In this document: in pieces, positions 44,706-53,448 of the stretch | How positions within the stretch are numbered: the first letter of the stretch is position 1 | Layout: the number at the start of each line of letters is the position of its first letter | Source: Sphingobium sp. 15-1 | Lineage (GTDB): Bacteria; Pseudomonadota; Alphaproteobacteria; Sphingomonadales; Sphingomonadaceae | Length of the DNA: 64,000 nt | Direction of reading: 5' to 3' | Assembly: GCF_013375535.1 (NCBI RefSeq) | Contig: NZ_JABXJG010000001.1 | Span: 2,584,001 to 2,648,000 of the forward strand | Position numbers and translations under genes: made by a program | Notes under the pieces: generated by a model | Database searches by the model: none | The model's input: the letters and a program-made list of their open reading frames with translations, nothing else | What the model was told of the DNA's origin: nothing

Positions 44706-46484
44706 TCACCCCTTATACAGCGCGTCCAGCCGTTCCTGATAGCGGGCGCGGATGACATGACGGCGGATCTTCATCGACGGCGTCATCTCGCTATTGTCGA
44801 TGGTGAAGGGTTCGTCCGCCAGGATGAAGCGCCGCACCCGCTCGATCACCGACAGGTCGTCATTCACCCGGTCGACCGCTCCGCGCAGGGCCGCCTGATA
44901 GGCCGGGTCGTTCCCGATCCCGTCGACGCTGCGTCCTTGCGCCTGCGCCCATTCCCGCGTCCATTCGGCATCGGGCACCAGCAGCCCCACCAGATGCGGA
45001 CGGCGGTCGCCATAGACCATCGCCTGCCCGATCTCCGGCAGGAGCGTCAGTATCCCTTCCACCTTCTGGGGCGAGACATTGTCGCCCTTGTCGTTGACGA
45101 TCAGATCCTTCTTGCGATCGGTGATGCGGATGCGGCCCTTGGCGTCGATCTCCCCGATGTCGCCGGTGTGCAGCCAGCCATTTTGCAGCGCCTTCTCCGT
45201 TTCCGCCGGATTGCGCCAATAGCCGTGCATCACCAGTTCGCCGCGCACGAGAATCTCACCATCCTCCGCGATCCGCACTTCTACCCCGTCGAGCGGCGGG
45301 CCGACCGTGTCCATCGCAATTCCGGCGCGGGGGCGGTTGCAACTGATCACCGGTCCCGCCTCGGTCTGGCCATAGCCCTGGAGCAGCGTCAGGCCCATGG
45401 CGTCGAAGAACAGGCCGACATCGGGGTTGAGCGGGGCGCCCCCCGACACCAGCGCCTTCATCCGCCCGCCGAAGCGCGCCGCGATCTTGGGCTTGAGCGT
45501 GCGGGACAGCAGCGCCTTCATAGGCAGGTCGAGCAGCGATTTCTGTCCGCGCTGTTCCTTTGCCGCGATGCGCAGCGCCTGGCCAAGCAGATAGGCGGGG
45601 AATTTGCCCTGCTTCTCGATCGACTTGATGATGCGGGTGCGCAGCACTTCGAACAGGCGGGGGACGACGACCATGATGGTCGGCCGCGTTTCCTCGATAT
45701 TGCTGGCGAGCTTTTCCAGCCCCTCCGCATAATAGATCTGCCCCGCCAGCATGATCGGCATGAACTGGCCGCCGCTATGCTCATAGGCGTGGGAGAGGGG
45801 GAGGAAGGAGAGGAACACCTCCTCGCCCCATCCGAAATCCTCCTCCAGCAGCCGACCTGCCCCCTCGATATTGCAGAGGATGGAGCCATGATGCTGCATC
45901 ACCCCACGCGGCGCGCCGCCCGTGCCGCTGGTGTAGATGATGCAGGCCAGATCGTCGCGCTTCGCCGTCTGGCTGGCCGCGCAGGCGTCGATGTCGGTGG
46001 GATGATGGGCGATCAGGTCGCTCCACAGATGGCAGGCGACATGGCCCTGCGCGCCCCGCAGCGGCTCCATGCCGATGACGAAGCTCGCCTGCGACCGCAG
46101 CACGGCGGGCATCAGATTTTGCGCCAGCTTCGCGGTGGAGACGATGACGGCGCGGGCGCCGCTGTCGGTCAGGATATGCTGGTGATCGCGGGTGGTGTTG
46201 GTGGTGTAGGTCGGCACCGTGACACAGCCCGCCGCCATGATGGCGAGGTCCGCGATGCAGAATTCCGGCCGGTTCTCGCTGACCAGCATCACCGGGTCGC
46301 CCGGTTTCAGCCCCTGGGCCTGCAAGGCGCTGGCGAGCGAGGCGACGTCATGGGCGACCTCGGTCCAGCTCAGCGATTGCCATTGGCCGGCCACCTTGCG
46401 CCAGAGGAAGGGCGTGTCGCCCATCGCCCTGGCGCGGGCGAAGAACATGGTCACCAGATTGGGAAAACGCTCGATCGCCCTCAA
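44706..46484 (-). CDS. Long-chain acyl-CoA synthetase (AMP-forming)
   Basis: A 592-residue ANL-superfamily enzyme of the FadD15 type. Motifs: P-loop ACIIYTSGTGGAPRGVMQHHGSI (about residues 180-202), GYGQTEAGPVISCN, and HTGDIGEIDAKGRIRITDRKKDLI with the adenylating and hinge residues. It activates long-chain fatty acids to acyl-CoA for lipid synthesis or breakdown. Convergent with the lipoprotein gene, 7 bp apart. Confidence 0.93.
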   Translation of the reverse strand: MRAIERFPNLVTMFFARARAMGDTPFLWRKVAGQWQSLSWTEVAHDVASLASALQAQGLKPGDPVMLVSENRPEFCIADLAIMAAGCVTVPTYTTNTTRDHQHILTDSGARAVIVSTAKLAQNLMPAVLRSQASFVIGMEPLRGAQGHVACHLWSDLIAHHPTDIDACAASQTAKRDDLACIIYTSGTGGAPRGVMQHHGSILCNIEGAGRLLEEDFGWGEEVFLSFLPLSHAYEHSGGQFMPIMLAGQIYYAEGLEKLASNIEETRPTIMVVVPRLFEVLRTRIIKSIEKQGKFPAYLLGQALRIAAKEQRGQKSLLDLPMKALLSRTLKPKIAARFGGRMKALVSGGAPLNPDVGLFFDAMGLTLLQGYGQTEAGPVISCNRPRAGIAMDTVGPPLDGVEVRIAEDGEILVRGELVMHGYWRNPAETEKALQNGWLHTGDIGEIDAKGRIRITDRKKDLIVNDKGDNVSPQKVEGILTLLPEIGQAMVYGDRRPHLVGLLVPDAEWTREWAQAQGRSVDGIGNDPAYQAALRGAVDRVNDDLSVIERVRRFILADEPFTIDNSEMTPSMKIRRHVIRARYQERLDALYKG

Positions 46485-46676
46485 AACGGCATCTCCTCAC
46501 TCGCGGCGCGTCGCTTGCGCGCGTCTTCGCCTGCCTCGCAGGCTATAACCTCGCCATGCCGTAACGGCCATGATTTTTCGCGGATTTCTGAGACGCGCTT
46601 TGGGGTATGCGGGGGATGTGGCTCAGCGGCGAAGATGGGTGGAAGGCGGACATTGAGGTTTGTCCTATGGCGCGCC

Positions 46677-46761
46677 GTGCTCCTGCGAAGGCAGGAGCCC
46701 AGTTCAGATGGTGCGATGATTCACTGAGGGCGCAAATGGGCTCCTGCCTACGCAGGAGCAC
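46677..46761. repeat. Dispersed inverted repeat GTGCTCCTGCGAAGGCAGGAG type, copy 1
   Basis: Arms GTGCTCCTGCGAAGGCAGGAG and its near complement flank a short spacer containing GTTCAGATGGTGCGATGAT. Two further copies lie at 50327-50412 and 53370-53435. All are intergenic. Confidence 0.7.
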
Positions 46762-46807
46762 GTACCGCTCAATGGCAAAGACTGACCAATTTCCGACCAA
46801 CCCTATC

Positions 46808-47827
46808 CTAATCGAACAACCCATCCTGAACATTGGACGGCGGGTTCAGCCCCAGATGCTTCCAGCCGGGCCCATTGAGGCAACGCCCCCGCGCCGTCCG
46901 GGCGATCAGCCCGAGCTGGATGAGATAGGGCTCGATCACTTCCTCGATCGTGTCGCGCGCTTCGGAGAGGCCCGCCGCCAGCGTCTCGACCCCCACCGGC
47001 CCACCGCGATAAATGTCCGCGATCATGGTCAGATAGCGCCGGTCCATCAGGTCGAGGCCGAGATGATCGACCTCCAGTCGGGTCAGCGCGGCGTCGGCCA
47101 CCTGGGCGTCCACCGCCGCCGCGCCCGCCACATTGGCGAAATCGCGCACTCGCCGCAGCAGCCGCCCAGCGATGCGCGGCGTGCCCCGCGAGCGCCGGGC
47201 GATCTCGACCGCGCCATCGGAGGTGATGGCAAGGTCCAGCAGCCGTGCGGCCCGGCGCACCACCAGTTCCAGCTCATCGACGGTGTAGAATTGCAGCCGC
47301 ACCGGAATGCCGAAACGGTCGCGCAAGGGCGTCGTCAGCAGGCCTTGTCGCGTGGTCGCGCCGACCAGGGTGAAGGGCGGCAGGTCGATCCGCACCGATC
47401 GGGCGGAGGGGCCTTCCCCGATCATCAGGTCGAGCGCCCGATCCTCCATGGCGGGGTAGAGCACTTCCTCGACGGCTGGGTTAAGACGGTGAATCTCGTC
47501 GACGAAGAGGACGTCGCCCTCATCCAGATTGGTGAGCAGCGCGGCCAGATCGCCCGACTTGGCGATAACCGGGCCGGAGGTGGCGCGGAACCCCACGCCC
47601 ATCTCGCGGGCGACGATTTGCGCCAGCGTCGTCTTGCCCAGGCCGGGCGGGCCGAAGAAGAGCACATGGTCCAGCGCCTCGCCACGCCCTTTGGCGGCCT
47701 CGATGAAGATGCGCAGATTTTCCCGCGCCGCCTGCTGGCCGATGAATTCGGCCAGCGACTTGGGACGCAGCGCGGCGTCGACATCTTCGATGCGGCGGGT
47801 GGAGGAGATCAGGCGATCCTCGCTCAT
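46808..47827 (-). CDS. ruvB: Holliday junction branch-migration ATPase RuvB
   Basis: A 339-residue AAA+ motor from ATG 47825-47827 (a GTG nine bases further up is also possible). Motifs: Walker [12 protein letters not shown], Walker [13 protein letters not shown], sensor [19 protein letters not shown], then the winged-helix domain ending [22 protein letters not shown]. With RuvA it drives branch migration of Holliday junctions. A GIY-YIG nuclease gene now separates it from ruvA. Confidence 0.97.
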   Translation of the reverse strand: MSEDRLISSTRRIEDVDAALRPKSLAEFIGQQAARENLRIFIEAAKGRGEALDHVLFFGPPGLGKTTLAQIVAREMGVGFRATSGPVIAKSGDLAALLTNLDEGDVLFVDEIHRLNPAVEEVLYPAMEDRALDLMIGEGPSARSVRIDLPPFTLVGATTRQGLLTTPLRDRFGIPVRLQFYTVDELELVVRRAARLLDLAITSDGAVEIARRSRGTPRIAGRLLRRVRDFANVAGAAAVDAQVADAALTRLEVDHLGLDLMDRRYLTMIADIYRGGPVGVETLAAGLSEARDTIEEVIEPYLIQLGLIARTARGRCLNGPGWKHLGLNPPSNVQDGLFD

Positions 47828-47845
47828 GCGCGACACTCACCCCAA

Positions 47846-47876
47846 CCGTCATGCTGAACTCGTTTCAGCATCCATC
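47846..47876. repeat. 31-bp inverted repeat, left copy, flanking the GIY-YIG gene
   Basis: CCGTCATGCTGAACTCGTTT begins the repeat. It is the reverse complement of 48220-48250 with one mismatch. It overlaps the very end of the nuclease gene. Confidence 0.8.
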
Positions 47877-48191
47877 GTGCCGCTGGCCCGGATGAAGAGG
47901 CGATAAACCAAGGCTGGGAGCCAGATCCATCCACCTTGGATTCTCGGATTCGATCAGATTGATCTTCCACTGCCGATGCCAGCGCTTGAGCCGCTTTTCC
48001 CGGTTGATAGCTTGTTCCATCGTGTCGCATATTTCGAAGCGGACGAGATTGTGGACGGCATATCTCTCTGTGAAGCCCAGAATGCCGTTCATGCGGTGCT
48101 GATGCAGACGTCCGAGCAGGTTCGATGTCACTCCGATATAGAGCGTGCCGTAAGGCTGACTGGCGAGGATATAGACGCATGGTTCTTTCAT
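47865..48191 (-). CDS. GIY-YIG nuclease domain protein (UPF0213-like) between ruvA and ruvB
   Basis: A 108-residue single-domain GIY-YIG protein. The start at 48189-48191 (MKEPCVYIL) has GGAGG upstream. The motif strands are VYIL (6-9) and LYIG (17-20), with the family arginine at R28 and metal-binding glutamate at E65 (INREKRLKRWHR). It belongs to the small YhbQ/UPF0213-like branch common in sphingomonads and often found in several copies per genome. Its C-terminus runs into the left 31-bp repeat, and the right copy lies just before the start, so the gene and repeats form one unit of about 405 bp inserted between ruvA and ruvB. Confidence 0.88.
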   Translation of the reverse strand: MKEPCVYILASQPYGTLYIGVTSNLLGRLHQHRMNGILGFTERYAVHNLVRFEICDTMEQAINREKRLKRWHRQWKINLIESENPRWMDLAPSLGLSPLHPGQRHDGC

Positions 48192-48219
48192 CATCTCCTC
48201 CCTTCGGTGTGAGAGGCCT

Positions 48220-48250
48220 GATGGATGCTGAAACAAGTTCAGCATGACGG
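48220..48250. repeat. 31-bp inverted repeat, right copy
   Basis: Complement of 47846-47876 with one mismatch (30 of 31). A related short palindrome of the same sequence is at 51801-51830, so the unit belongs to a dispersed family. Confidence 0.8.
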
Positions 48251-48269
48251 GTGGGGAGGGGGAGGCGCA

Positions 48270-48878
48270 TCATTTCGCCGCTTTCCTGAGCGCCAGGCGG
48301 ACCAACGCGTCCAGCGACGCGCCCTCGCCCAGTTCCTCTTCCGCCGCAACGACGGCGGTGCTGGCTTCGGCGGGCTTGAAGCCCAGATTCTGCAGCGCGG
48401 AGATCGCATCGGCGCTGTGGCCGCCGGTCGGCAGCGGGGCGAACCCACCGCCGATCCCGCCGGCGGGCGTGGGCACGGCGCCGATCTTGTCCTTCAGCTC
48501 ATTGGCGATGCGCTGGGCGAGCTTGGGGCCGACGCCGTTGGCGCGGGCGATCATCGCCTTGTCGCCGGTCGCCACGGCGCGGTGCAGCTCCGCCGGCTCG
48601 AGCGCGGAGAGGATGGCCAGCGCCACCCGCGAACCCACGCCCTGCACGCCGGTCAGCAGGCGGAACCAGTCGCGTTCCTCGGCGCGAGCGAAGCCGACCA
48701 GGCGGATCGCATCGTCCGACACCAGCATTTCGGTGTGGACCGTCACCGCTTCCCCCACCGGACCCAGCGCGGCGAGCGTGCGGGAGGAGGCGCCGACCAG
48801 ATAGCCGACCCCGCCGACATCGATGATGGCATGGTCCAGGCCCGTGCTGTCCAGCCGCCCTTTCAGTTTCGCGATCAT
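48270..48878 (-). CDS. ruvA: Holliday junction DNA helicase subunit RuvA
   Basis: A 202-residue RuvA of normal length. Domain I ([31 protein letters not shown]), the helix-hairpin-helix domain II with [17 protein letters not shown] and [20 protein letters not shown], a Gly-rich linker, and domain III ([18 protein letters not shown]) which contacts RuvB. ruvC is not in the window. Confidence 0.97.
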   Translation of the reverse strand: MIAKLKGRLDSTGLDHAIIDVGGVGYLVGASSRTLAALGPVGEAVTVHTEMLVSDDAIRLVGFARAEERDWFRLLTGVQGVGSRVALAILSALEPAELHRAVATGDKAMIARANGVGPKLAQRIANELKDKIGAVPTPAGGIGGGFAPLPTGGHSADAISALQNLGFKPAEASTAVVAAEEELGEGASLDALVRLALRKAAK

Positions 48879-49016
48879 GCGCCCTGCCCTTTGGTCATGG
48901 TCTGTTCTTTAGGGGCGTCTCCGGCGGGGCGCCAGCTAAAAACCGACGGGCCGCAAGGCACCAATTGCGAACCCAAGCGTAGAGCGACCAAGGGGCAGGG
49001 AAAGGAACCTTTTTTC

Positions 49017-49592
49017 ATGTCGATGCAGGCGCCATTGCTGGGCCCCAAGGATTTCGAATATCCCACGATCATGCTGTCGGGCTATGTCGACCATGGCATG
49101 TATCTACATTTCCGCAATTGCCTGTCGTCGGCGCCGCAGCAGGGGCTGGTGGTGGTGGAGATCGCCACTTTGGGCGGCGATCCGGAAATCGCGCGGATGA
49201 TGGGGGAGGACATACGCTTCCATTCCGATCTCTATCCCGACCGGCGGCTGGTGTTCCTGGGCAAGACGGCGGTCTATTCGGCGGGCGCGACCTTCATGGG
49301 CTTCTTCGCGGCGGAGAACCGCTATCTGGCGCGGGGGACGCGGCTGATGATCCATGAGCGGATCATCACACGGGACATCCATCTGGAAGGGCCGTTGTCG
49401 ACCTGCATCGCATCCCTCAAGGCCACGCTGCATGAGATCGAGGCGTCGATCGCGATCCAGAATGAAGGGTTCGCGAACCTGATCCTGGGGTCGCAACTGT
49501 CGATGGAGGAACTGCTGAACCGCGCGCCGGAGAATTGGTATCTGGAGGCGAATGAGGCGCAGGCGTTGGGGCTGATCGCGGCGGTGATATAA
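49017..49592 (+). CDS. ClpP/crotonase-fold peptidase-like protein
   Basis: A 191-residue protein of the ClpP-like superfamily. The candidate catalytic serine is in AVYSAGATFMGFFAA, the counterpart of the ClpP SMGA motif, and the histidine is in RLMIHERI, the counterpart of MIHQP. It also has the family IATLGGDPEIARMMGEDIR region near the oxyanion loop, where ClpP has a conserved NSPGG-type segment. The motif changes make it a divergent member rather than the housekeeping ClpP. Its start (49017) is preceded by a T run and AAAGGAA. It stands alone, divergent from ruvA. Confidence 0.75.
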   Translation: MSMQAPLLGPKDFEYPTIMLSGYVDHGMYLHFRNCLSSAPQQGLVVVEIATLGGDPEIARMMGEDIRFHSDLYPDRRLVFLGKTAVYSAGATFMGFFAAENRYLARGTRLMIHERIITRDIHLEGPLSTCIASLKATLHEIEASIAIQNEGFANLILGSQLSMEELLNRAPENWYLEANEAQALGLIAAVI

Positions 49593-49625
49593 AGCGGCTT
49601 GTACGGCGCGCTGATTTTGCCTTTG

Positions 49626-50264
49626 ATGCGGGGCATGAGCCGGTCGCAAATCTTCCCCTGGCGTTATGGCATGTTCCTGGCCCTGCTGGCGAGCATGGTG
49701 CCGTTCGGGCTGCTGCTGCTGCCCTGGCATGAGGCGGTGATGGCGGGCTTCGATGTCGCGGCGCTGGCGTTCATCCTGTCGGCATGGCCGCTGCTGGATG
49801 CCGATCCGGACGCGATGCGGCGCAAGGCGGCGGACAATGACGCGAACCGGCAGTTGATGCTGTTGCTGACGGGGATCGTCTCGGTGGTGATCCTGATCGC
49901 CGTGGGGGTCGCGGTCAGCCAGCATGGCGGGCACAGCGTGGCGGCGATCGCCCTACTGCTGGGGACGCTGGCGCTGGCCTGGCTATTCTCCAACCTCGTC
50001 TATGCGATGCATTATGCGCACATCTTCTATCTGGCGGGCGGGAAGGGCGGGGATAGCGGCGGGCTGGATTTTCCCGATACGCGGGAGCCGGGCTATTGGG
50101 ATTTCCTCTATTTCGCCTTCACCCTGGGAATGACGTTCCAGACGTCGGACGTGGCGGTGACGAATGGGGAGATGCGGCAGACGGCGCTGTTCCATTGTCT
50201 GGCGGCGTTCGTGTTCAACCTGGGGATATTGGCGTTCACCATCAATGTGCTGGGCGGCGGCTGA
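49626..50264 (+). CDS. DUF1345 membrane protein
   Basis: A 212-residue inner-membrane protein with about five hydrophobic helices. The family signature lies in the last third: NLVYAMHYAHIFYLAGG, LDFPDTREPGYWDFLYFAFTLGMTFQTSDVAVTNGEMRQTALFHCLAAFVFNLGILAFTIN. ATG 49626 is the first in-frame ATG; 49635 is an alternative. The function is unknown. It follows the ClpP-like gene by 33 bp. Confidence 0.88.
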   Translation: MRGMSRSQIFPWRYGMFLALLASMVPFGLLLLPWHEAVMAGFDVAALAFILSAWPLLDADPDAMRRKAADNDANRQLMLLLTGIVSVVILIAVGVAVSQHGGHSVAAIALLLGTLALAWLFSNLVYAMHYAHIFYLAGGKGGDSGGLDFPDTREPGYWDFLYFAFTLGMTFQTSDVAVTNGEMRQTALFHCLAAFVFNLGILAFTINVLGGG

Positions 50265-50326
50265 GGCGACAGGATTCGAGGCGTGTTTCGGGGTGGGTTT
50301 GGTCAATAGCTGCCGTTAAGCATGCC

Positions 50327-50412
50327 GTGTTCCTGCGAAGGCAGGAACCCAGTTCAGATGGTGCGATGATCCACTCAGGGCAGGACTGGGCTCTTGCCTT
50401 CGCAGGAGCACG
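50327..50412. repeat. Dispersed inverted repeat, copy 2
   Basis: Same family as 46677-46761, with arms GTGTTCCTGCGAAGGCAGGAA and a near complement, sharing the central GTTCAGATGGTGCGATGAT segment. It lies between the DUF1345 and methyltransferase genes. Confidence 0.7.
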
Positions 50413-50488
50413 ACTTACTCCAGAAGGTTCGCCATCCACCCATTCCCACCTTCGGGGGTTGTTTACCAATTTTCGCTAGGGCCACGGC

Positions 50489-51775
50489 ATGAGCGACCCT
50501 GCCGATCCCTGCCCCAAATCCGCCGTCAGCCATGGGGTTGGCGTGGCCGGGCTGGTCGGGTTGGGGCTTTGGACGCTGGTCGCCCGGCATTATGGGATGG
50601 ACGGCCCCAATGCGGGCTTTGCCGCCGTGGTCGCCTGTGGCGTGCCGATGGTGTTGTGGTCGCTGCTGGTCGACAAGGTGCATCGCAACGCATCGACCGG
50701 GATCGATTGGGCTGCGCCGGCGCGGCCCTGGCGGGCGGTGCTGGATGTCAGCCTGGTCAAGATCGCCGGGCTTTGGGCGACATGGCTCGCCATCGCGGTC
50801 TTCTATTGCGTCGCGCGCTGGTATTGGAACGGGGATTACCGCTTTTCCATGAACCTGTTCATGGGCGCGGCGCCCTGGTTGCTGGTCGCGTCGGTGCCTT
50901 ATGTGATCTGGCTGGACCGGCGGCTGGTCGAGCCCAGGGACGCCAGCTACGCCTTCGGGCAGTGGGTCATCGGTGGAAAGGCGGATCGCGTCGAGGTCGC
51001 GAATCATGCGCGGGCCTGGGCGGTGAAGGGCTTTTTCCTGGCCTTCATGGTGTCGATCGTGCCGGGCAATTTCGCCAGCGTGGTGGCGTGGCGGATCGAG
51101 GACGCCTTCAGCCATCCCGTGGCGCTGGCGAGTTTCCTGATCGCGGTCATGTTCATGATCGACGTCTGCATGGCGACCGTCGGCTATATGCTGACGATGA
51201 AGCCGCTGGATTCGCATATCCGGACGGCCAATCCCCTGTTGGCGGGCTGGGTCGCGGCGTTGATCTGCTATCCGCCCTTCGTGCTGATGGGGAATGGCGG
51301 GCCGCTCGATTATCATGCGGGCGGGGCGGAATGGGACGTCTGGACGCGGGGCCATGGCGTCCTGCAATGGCTGTTGGGCGGGTGGCTTGTGCTGCTGACC
51401 GGGGTTTATGCCTGGGCGACCGTGGCTTTCGGGTTGCGCTTTTCCAATCTGACGCATCGGGGGATATTGACCCATGGGCCGTATCGCTGGACGCGGCATC
51501 CGGCCTATCTGTCGAAGAATCTGTTCTGGTGGTTTTCCGCGCTGCCGTTTCTCAGCGTGTCGGGAAGTTTGACCGACGTCGCGCGGAATTGCGTTCTGCT
51601 GGGGGTGACCAATGCGGTCTATTATTGGCGCGCGAAGACCGAGGAGGCGCATTTGAGCGCCGACGCGGATTATCGGGCCTATAGCGACTGGATGGCGCGC
51701 AATGGCGTGGTGCCACGCTTTTTTGCGTGGGTAGCGGGGCGGAAGCCTTTGGGCGCCGTTCAGCCTGCCGAATAG
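50489..51775 (+). CDS. Membrane methyltransferase of the ICMT/PEMT type
   Basis: A 428-residue polytopic protein. The last third holds the isoprenylcysteine carboxyl methyltransferase-like signature: GILTHGPYRWTRHPAYLSKNLFWWFSALPF and NAVYYWRAKTEEAHLSADADYRAYSDW, with the RHPxY and EE motifs that bind S-adenosylmethionine. The first 300 residues add about seven membrane helices, so it is much longer than typical bacterial ICMT-like proteins (about 200 residues). The substrate may be a lipid or a small lipophilic compound; I cannot say which. Confidence 0.82.
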   Translation: MSDPADPCPKSAVSHGVGVAGLVGLGLWTLVARHYGMDGPNAGFAAVVACGVPMVLWSLLVDKVHRNASTGIDWAAPARPWRAVLDVSLVKIAGLWATWLAIAVFYCVARWYWNGDYRFSMNLFMGAAPWLLVASVPYVIWLDRRLVEPRDASYAFGQWVIGGKADRVEVANHARAWAVKGFFLAFMVSIVPGNFASVVAWRIEDAFSHPVALASFLIAVMFMIDVCMATVGYMLTMKPLDSHIRTANPLLAGWVAALICYPPFVLMGNGGPLDYHAGGAEWDVWTRGHGVLQWLLGGWLVLLTGVYAWATVAFGLRFSNLTHRGILTHGPYRWTRHPAYLSKNLFWWFSALPFLSVSGSLTDVARNCVLLGVTNAVYYWRAKTEEAHLSADADYRAYSDWMARNGVVPRFFAWVAGRKPLGAVQPAE

Positions 51776-51800
51776 CTGTTCGTTTCCTGCATTCAAAAGC

Positions 51801-51830
51801 CCGTCATGCTGAACTTGTTTAGCATGACGG
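51801..51830. terminator. Palindrome between convergent genes (31-bp repeat family)
   Basis: CCGTCATGCT (51801-51810) pairs with AGCATGACGG (51821-51830). It is a compact copy of the repeat family seen at 47846 and 48220. Placed between the convergent methyltransferase and gshA genes, it probably acts as a bidirectional terminator. Confidence 0.65.
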
Positions 51831-51873
51831 ATAGGGGGGATGCTGTTGCCCTCCAGCATCCCACCGATCCTGC

Positions 51874-53247
51874 CTAGAAGCTTTCCTCGGCGTAGATTTG
51901 GCTGAGGTCGCCCTGCCACTCGCCATGATAGCGGGCGAGCAGCCGTTCGGCGTGGGTCTGGCCTGAGGCGATGATCTCGTCCAGCGGGGCGAGGAAACCG
52001 CTTTCATTGTCGCCCGACGCATTGAGCCGGGCGCGGGCGGAAAGGCCGCTACGGGCAATGGCGAGGACTTCGCCCGCTATGTCGCGCAGCTTGCGGTTGC
52101 CGCCGATGGGGGCATCCAACGCCAGTTTCGGCACGGAATCGCGCAAAATCTGGCGTTCCTCCATGCTCCAGTCCTTGACCAGATCCCATGCGGCGTCCAG
52201 CGCGCCCTCGTCATACAGCAGGCCGACCCACAGCGCCGGGAGCGCGCAGATGCGGTTCCAGGGGCCGCCGTCCGCGCCGCGCATTTCGAGGAAGCTCTTC
52301 ATCCGCACTTCGGGGAAGGCGGTGGAGAGATGATCCTCCCAATCCTTCTCCGTTGGCTTCTCGCCTGGCAGGGCGGGCAGTTCGCCGTTCAGGAAATCGC
52401 GGAAGCTCTGGCCCGCCGCGTCGATATAGCGACCGTCGCGATAGACGAAATACATCGGCACATCGAGCGCATAGTCGGCATAGCGTTCATAGCCGAAGCC
52501 GTCCTCGAACACGAAGGGCAGCATGCCGGTGCGGCCGGGGTCGGTGTCCGACCAGATATGGCTGCGATAGGAGAGGAAGCCGTTGGGCTTGCCCTCGGTA
52601 AAGGGCGAGTTGGCGAACAAGGCGGTCGCCAGCGGTTGCAGGGCGAGCGAGACGCGGAACTTCTTCACCATGTCCGCCTCGCTGCCATAGTCGAGGTTGG
52701 TCTGGATGGTGCAGGTGCGCAGCATCATGTCGAGGCCCATCGTGCCGACGCGCGGCATGTGGCGCAGCATGATGTCGTAGCGGCCCTTGGGCATGATGGG
52801 CAGCTCTTCGCGCGTCTTGTCCGGCCACATGCCCAGGCCCAGGAAACCCAGGCCCAGCATGTCGCCCACATATTTCACCTGTTCCAGATGGCGGCTGGTT
52901 TCCGCGCAGGTCTGGTGCAGATTTTCCAGCGGCGCGCCCGACAGTTCCAACTGCCCCGCCGGTTCCAGGCTGATGGTGCCGTCGGTGCCGGACAGGGCGA
53001 TGATATTCTCGCCCTCGAACACCGGATTCCAGCCATAGCGGGTAAGGCCGATCAGCAGCGTGTGGATGCCGCCGCGCTCGTCATAGCTTGGGGCGTGATG
53101 ATCCTTGCGGCTGTAGACGAATTTCTCATGCTCGGTGCCGATGCGCCAGCGGTCCTTGGGCTTGGCGCCCTTGGCGAAGGCCGCGATCAACTGGTCGCGG
53201 CTCTCGATGATGGGATCGTCGCCCCCTGAGTCTGTTCTGGTGCTCAT
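51874..53247 (-). CDS. gshA: Glutamate-cysteine ligase (plant/alphaproteobacterial type)
   Basis: A 457-residue GCS2-type ligase. The N-terminus shows RWRIGTEHEKFVY (ATP/metal-binding glutamates); later come ISLEPAGQLELSGAP, MLRTCTIQTNLDYGSEADMV and RSHIWSDTDPGRTGMLPFVF, all diagnostic of the plant-type enzyme. It makes gamma-glutamylcysteine, the first step of glutathione synthesis, and so feeds the nearby glyoxalase pair. Start ATG is 53245-53247. Confidence 0.95.
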   Translation of the reverse strand: MSTRTDSGGDDPIIESRDQLIAAFAKGAKPKDRWRIGTEHEKFVYSRKDHHAPSYDERGGIHTLLIGLTRYGWNPVFEGENIIALSGTDGTISLEPAGQLELSGAPLENLHQTCAETSRHLEQVKYVGDMLGLGFLGLGMWPDKTREELPIMPKGRYDIMLRHMPRVGTMGLDMMLRTCTIQTNLDYGSEADMVKKFRVSLALQPLATALFANSPFTEGKPNGFLSYRSHIWSDTDPGRTGMLPFVFEDGFGYERYADYALDVPMYFVYRDGRYIDAAGQSFRDFLNGELPALPGEKPTEKDWEDHLSTAFPEVRMKSFLEMRGADGGPWNRICALPALWVGLLYDEGALDAAWDLVKDWSMEERQILRDSVPKLALDAPIGGNRKLRDIAGEVLAIARSGLSARARLNASGDNESGFLAPLDEIIASGQTHAERLLARYHGEWQGDLSQIYAEESF

Positions 53248-53369
53248 GCCCCGCCTTAATCTATCCCCCGGTTGCGGCAAAGGCGCAACGTTCGGCGCTC
53301 AAATAAGCTGCGTTGATGAAGGCTTCAATCCGGTTGCGTAAGAAAACGATATTTGGGGGTTGGCACAGC

Positions 53370-53435
53370 GTGCTCCTGCGCAGGCAGGAGCCCAGTCCCG
53401 CCGTCTGAACTAGGCTCCTGCCTGCGCAGGAGCAC
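53370..53435. repeat. Dispersed inverted repeat, copy 3 (short form)
   Basis: Arms GTGCTCCTGCGCAGGCAGGAG and the complement ending at 53435; the central segment is shorter than in copies 1 and 2. It lies between the gshA start and the rsmE stop. Confidence 0.7.
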
Positions 53436-53448
53436 GCTGCGCCTAAAT

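Noticed and set aside
44757..46727. 656-residue frame antisense to the acyl-CoA synthetase
   Set aside because: Histidine/arginine-rich shadow of a clearly real gene.
46677..53435. CRISPR array
   Set aside because: The repeats are palindromic, widely and unevenly spaced and intergenic; there are no regular spacers and no cas genes.
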